DNA of 24,534 bases from Nitrospirae bacterium CG2_30_53_67 (GTDB taxonomy: Bacteria > CG2-30-53-67), in NCBI GenBank assembly GCA_001873285.1, contig MNYV01000090.1, positions 1 to 24,534 on the forward strand. The letters run 5' to 3'. The first letter of the stretch is position 1. Each line of letters opens with the position of its first letter. Below are positions 22,070 through 24,534 of the stretch, one piece after another. The position numbers were made by a program, and so were the translations under genes. The notes beneath the pieces were generated by a model. It had not been told where the DNA came from, made no database searches, and was given only the letters and a program-made list of their open reading frames with translations.

Positions 22070-23170
22070 ATGATTATCGGAATTGTCGGGCTCCCCAACT
22101 GCGGGAAGACCACGCTTTTTAATGCCTTAACCGGCGGGACCGCCGAGACGGCCTCCTATGCCCAGACCGGGGCCGAACCCAACGTGGGCGTGGTCAAGGT
22201 CCCGGATGCACGGGTGGACCGTTTGAGCGAGATCTACAAACCCCAAAAGACCACTCACGTCTCCGTGGAAGTCGTGGACCTTCCCGGCCTTCCCAGGGGG
22301 AGCGTGTCCGAGGGGGCCAAGGTTACGGAATTTCTTCAACGAGCTCGAGAGGTGGATGCCCTGGTCCACGTGGTCAGGGTTTTTACGGATGCCTCGGTCC
22401 CGCATCCTGCCGGATCTGTGGATCCTCTCAGGGATGTGCAGGACCTCGAGATCGAGCTGATGCTGAGCGATCTCGGGATCATCGAGAAGAGGCTTGAGCG
22501 GATCGAAGCCTCCCTGAAAAAAGGAATGGATAGGCAGAAGAACGAAAAGGAGAAAGCGCTTCTCGACCGCTTCCGGAAGGCGCTGGAGGCGGAGAAGCCG
22601 CTCCGGGATCTCTCCATTGAGGCCGAAGAGGAAAAGCTGGTCCGGGGGTACCGTTTCCTGACTCTCCTTCCGGTGATCCTTGTGTTGAATATCAGTGAAG
22701 AGGCCATAGGCGCGCCCGAAACCGAGGGATTATGCGTGAGGGTCCGGGAGATGTTTCCCGGCGAGAAGTTCAGGGCGGAGGCGGTCTGCGCCAAGATTGA
22801 GATGGAACTCTGCCGCCTTTCTCCGGACGAGGCCAGGCTCTTCATGGAAGATCTGGGGATCAGGGAATCGGCCATGGAGCGCCTGATCCACACCTGCTAT
22901 GATCTTCTCGGGCTGATCTCCTTCCTGACCGTGGGTGAAGATGAAGTGCGCGCATGGACCATCATGAAACAAACCCCCGCGGTGCGTGCCGCAGGGGCCA
23001 TCCATTCGGATATTGAACGGGGCTTTATCAAGGCCGAGGTGGTCACTTTCGATCATTTCATCGAGGCCGGCTCCATGGCCCACGCCAGGGAGAAAGGGAC
23101 CCTCCGGCTCGAGGGCAAGGAGTATATCATTCTGGACGGGGATATCGTGCATTTCAAGTTTAATGTATAA
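22070..23170 (+). CDS. ychF: YchF/OLA1-family P-loop ATPase
   Basis: YchF is a ribosome-associated P-loop ATPase of the Obg group, linked to translation and oxidative-stress responses. The 366-residue protein (from the ATG at 22070) has a Walker A GLPNCGKTT (7-15), G3-like VDLPGL, an NxxE-type specificity motif (LNISEE) in place of NKxD that explains ATP preference, a coiled helical insert rich in Glu/Lys, and the C-terminal TGS-like domain (FLTVGEDEVRAWTI ... GSMAHAREKG ... LDGDIVHFKFNV). An in-frame opening further upstream, at 21983, lies inside thiL and is rejected. AAAGGCGG precedes the chosen ATG. Cys11 replaces the usual Val of the Walker A. Confidence 0.94.
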   Translation: MIIGIVGLPNCGKTTLFNALTGGTAETASYAQTGAEPNVGVVKVPDARVDRLSEIYKPQKTTHVSVEVVDLPGLPRGSVSEGAKVTEFLQRAREVDALVHVVRVFTDASVPHPAGSVDPLRDVQDLEIELMLSDLGIIEKRLERIEASLKKGMDRQKNEKEKALLDRFRKALEAEKPLRDLSIEAEEEKLVRGYRFLTLLPVILVLNISEEAIGAPETEGLCVRVREMFPGEKFRAEAVCAKIEMELCRLSPDEARLFMEDLGIRESAMERLIHTCYDLLGLISFLTVGEDEVRAWTIMKQTPAVRAAGAIHSDIERGFIKAEVVTFDHFIEAGSMAHAREKGTLRLEGKEYIILDGDIVHFKFNV

Positions 23171-23175
23171 CGGCT

Positions 23176-23246
23176 TTGTAAAAAACCCCCTCACCCTCCC
23201 CTCTCCCCCTTTGAAGGGGGAGAGGATAAAGGTGAGGGGGTTACAA
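23176..23246. repeat. Near-perfect palindromic element (CCCCCTCACC family)
   Basis: An outer stem pairs TTGTAA...ACCCCCTCACC (23176-23195) with GGTGAGGGGGTTACAA (23231-23246), with four extra A bases on the left side. An inner perfect 11-base stem pairs CTCTCCCCCTT (23201-23211) with AAGGGGGAGAG (23214-23224) around a tiny loop. The sequence resembles a palindromic intergenic repeat that I recall as very common in Proteobacteria and relatives. It fills most of the 105-base ychF-pepF gap and lacks the U-tract of an intrinsic terminator. Confidence 0.75.
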
Positions 23247-23275
23247 ATGAATAAAAAAAAGTCACAGGAGAGAAC

Positions 23276-24534
23276 ATGTCGCAAGATCTGAAAACAGTCA
23301 GTTGGGATCTTTCCCGGCTTTATTCATCGGTCTCGGACCCGGCCATGGAGACCGATATGCAGACCGGCATGAAACAGGTCCATAAATTCCGGGAGCGGTA
23401 TTACGGGAAGATCGGGTCCGAAAAACTGACGGCCGAGACCCTCAGGGCCGCCATCATGGAGATCGAGGCCCTTCAGGAGAAGGTCTTAAAGCCCTATCTC
23501 TATGCCCAGCTTGTTTTTTCTGCGGACACGGAAAAGGATGCGCATAAGGAGCTGGTCCAGAAGACACGCGAGTTTCTCTCGAGGCTCCGCCACGAGATTA
23601 TCTTCTTTGAACTGGAGATCCTCTCCATCCCGGATCATCGGTTTGACAAACTCATGTCCGACCCCCTGCTTGCGAATTACCGTCATTACCTCAAGCGGCT
23701 GCGCCTCTTTAAGCCCTATACCCTCTCGGAAAAAGAAGAACAGGTCATCAATATAAAAGACATGGCCGGCAAGCAGGCCTTCAGTCAGCTCTTCGAGGAG
23801 CTTTCTTCCTCCTTCGTTTATCGTCTCAACCTCGAAGGGGAGGAGCGGGACTATACCGGGGAGGAGCTTCTGGCCATGCTCCACCGTTCCGAGGCCGAAA
23901 TCAGGGAGCGGGCCTTCTCCGCATTCCTGGACCGGCACGGGGAGAACGCACTCGTCCTCTCGTCGGTGTTCAACAATATCTTCCTGGACCACTCCGAGGA
24001 ATGCCATCTTCGGGGATACAAGGATCCCATAACCGCCACACACCTCACGAACGAGCTCTCGCACGAGACCATCGAACGGATGATGGAGGTCACGGAAAAG
24101 AATTATTCCCTGGCGCAGGATTATTTCAGGCTCAAGGCCCGGCTGCTCAATTTGCCGAAACTCAAAAACTGTGACGTTTATGCCCCCGTGGGTGAGGTAA
24201 ATAAAGTCTTCCCCTTTGATGAGGCCAGGGACAAGGTCTTGAAGGCCTTCGGAGACTTCAGCCCGGAGATGGAAAAGATCGCGAAGGAATTCTTTGAAGA
24301 GTCCCGTATTGATGCGGCAGTCCGGCATGGGAAAACCGGCGGCGCCTTCTGCAGCGGCATGACCCCCAGGATTCCTTCCTATGTGCTCATGAACTATACC
24401 GGGAACCTCCGGGATGTGGCCACCCTGGCCCATGAGCTGGGGCACGGGGTCCATTTTTCGCTTTCCAAGAAACAGACCCTGGTCAATTATGATGCCGTGC
24501 TCCCCATGGCCGAGACCGCCTCTGTTTTCGGCGA
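23276..24534 (+). CDS. M3-family oligoendopeptidase (PepF-like), C-terminus beyond the window
   Basis: This is a zinc metallopeptidase of family M3 (M3B, oligoendopeptidase F type) that cleaves short peptides in the cytoplasm. The frame is open from the ATG at 23276 to the window end (419 complete codons), with AGGAG 5 bases before the start. It begins MSQDLKTVSWDLSRLY, typical of the family. The N-terminal all-helical region carries FKPYTLSEKEEQVI. The catalytic zinc motif HELGH is at 386-390 (preceded by GNLRDVATLA), and AETASVFG, where the third zinc ligand normally follows, is at the very edge. Roughly 180 C-terminal residues should be missing. It lies 105 bases after ychF. Confidence 0.93.
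   Translation, partial: MSQDLKTVSWDLSRLYSSVSDPAMETDMQTGMKQVHKFRERYYGKIGSEKLTAETLRAAIMEIEALQEKVLKPYLYAQLVFSADTEKDAHKELVQKTREFLSRLRHEIIFFELEILSIPDHRFDKLMSDPLLANYRHYLKRLRLFKPYTLSEKEEQVINIKDMAGKQAFSQLFEELSSSFVYRLNLEGEERDYTGEELLAMLHRSEAEIRERAFSAFLDRHGENALVLSSVFNNIFLDHSEECHLRGYKDPITATHLTNELSHETIERMMEVTEKNYSLAQDYFRLKARLLNLPKLKNCDVYAPVGEVNKVFPFDEARDKVLKAFGDFSPEMEKIAKEFFEESRIDAAVRHGKTGGAFCSGMTPRIPSYVLMNYTGNLRDVATLAHELGHGVHFSLSKKQTLVNYDAVLPMAETASVFG

Noticed and set aside
23247-23291. Small ORF beginning ATGAATAAAAAAAAG before the peptidase
   Set aside because: It is only 14 codons, has no good ribosome-binding site and overlaps the peptidase start in another frame.
23486-24454. A 322-residue open frame on the minus strand
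   Set aside because: It is antisense to the oligoendopeptidase frame, which contains the HELGH zinc motif, a ribosome-binding site and a family-typical N-terminus.

Overview
The window is 24.5 kb of densely packed, mid-GC bacterial chromosome. It carries ordinary housekeeping and metabolic genes and shows no prophage, insertion sequence, CRISPR array, tRNA or rRNA. A signal-peptide-bearing beta-barrel protein, an RpoH-type sigma factor, HemY-type heme synthesis, an unusual FeoB paired with a DtxR-FeoA fusion regulator, and a soluble multi-GAF histidine kinase with receiver-only partners suggest a Gram-negative, probably anaerobic or facultative lineage of the Nitrospirota or Desulfobacterota (Deltaproteobacteria) kind. 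That placement is inferred from gene style only, with no phylogenetic marker compared. Intergenic spaces carry several palindromic repeat elements, as is common in those lineages.

Layout. Positions 1-8503 are all on the minus strand, transcribed leftward from a promoter before nadE. The order is nadE (NAD synthesis), an FAD oxidoreductase coupled by an ATGA overlap, a beta-barrel outer membrane protein, a CNNM/CorC-type membrane protein with CBS domains, an unrecognised 615-residue soluble protein, ssb, and the first 16 codons of a phosphofructokinase cut off by the left edge. Positions 8728-11359 (+) are an iron module: a FeoB-type Fe(II) transporter starting at TTG, then a DtxR-like regulator fused to a FeoA domain. 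Positions 11392-14597 (-) hold dciA-like, rpoH and hemY, read leftward and convergent with the iron module.

Positions 15115-24534 (+) form one long tightly spaced run: galT, glgA, a three-GAF histidine kinase starting 2 bases after glgA, two receiver-only response regulators, thiL (TTG start overlapping the preceding stop), ychF, and a 3'-truncated M3 oligoendopeptidase. A good sigma-70-like promoter precedes galT. The arrangement suggests that the kinase and its two receivers are expressed with sugar/glycogen metabolism.

Most worth a second look: the glgA-coupled kinase with two receivers and no output domain; the FeoB with altered gate motifs; rpoH, whose best promoter lies so close to the ATG that its mRNA would be almost leaderless; the unrecognised 615-residue protein; and four different palindromic intergenic elements, one of which shares sequence blocks between two intergenic sites. 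I see no clear evidence of a wholly new defence or mobile system here.
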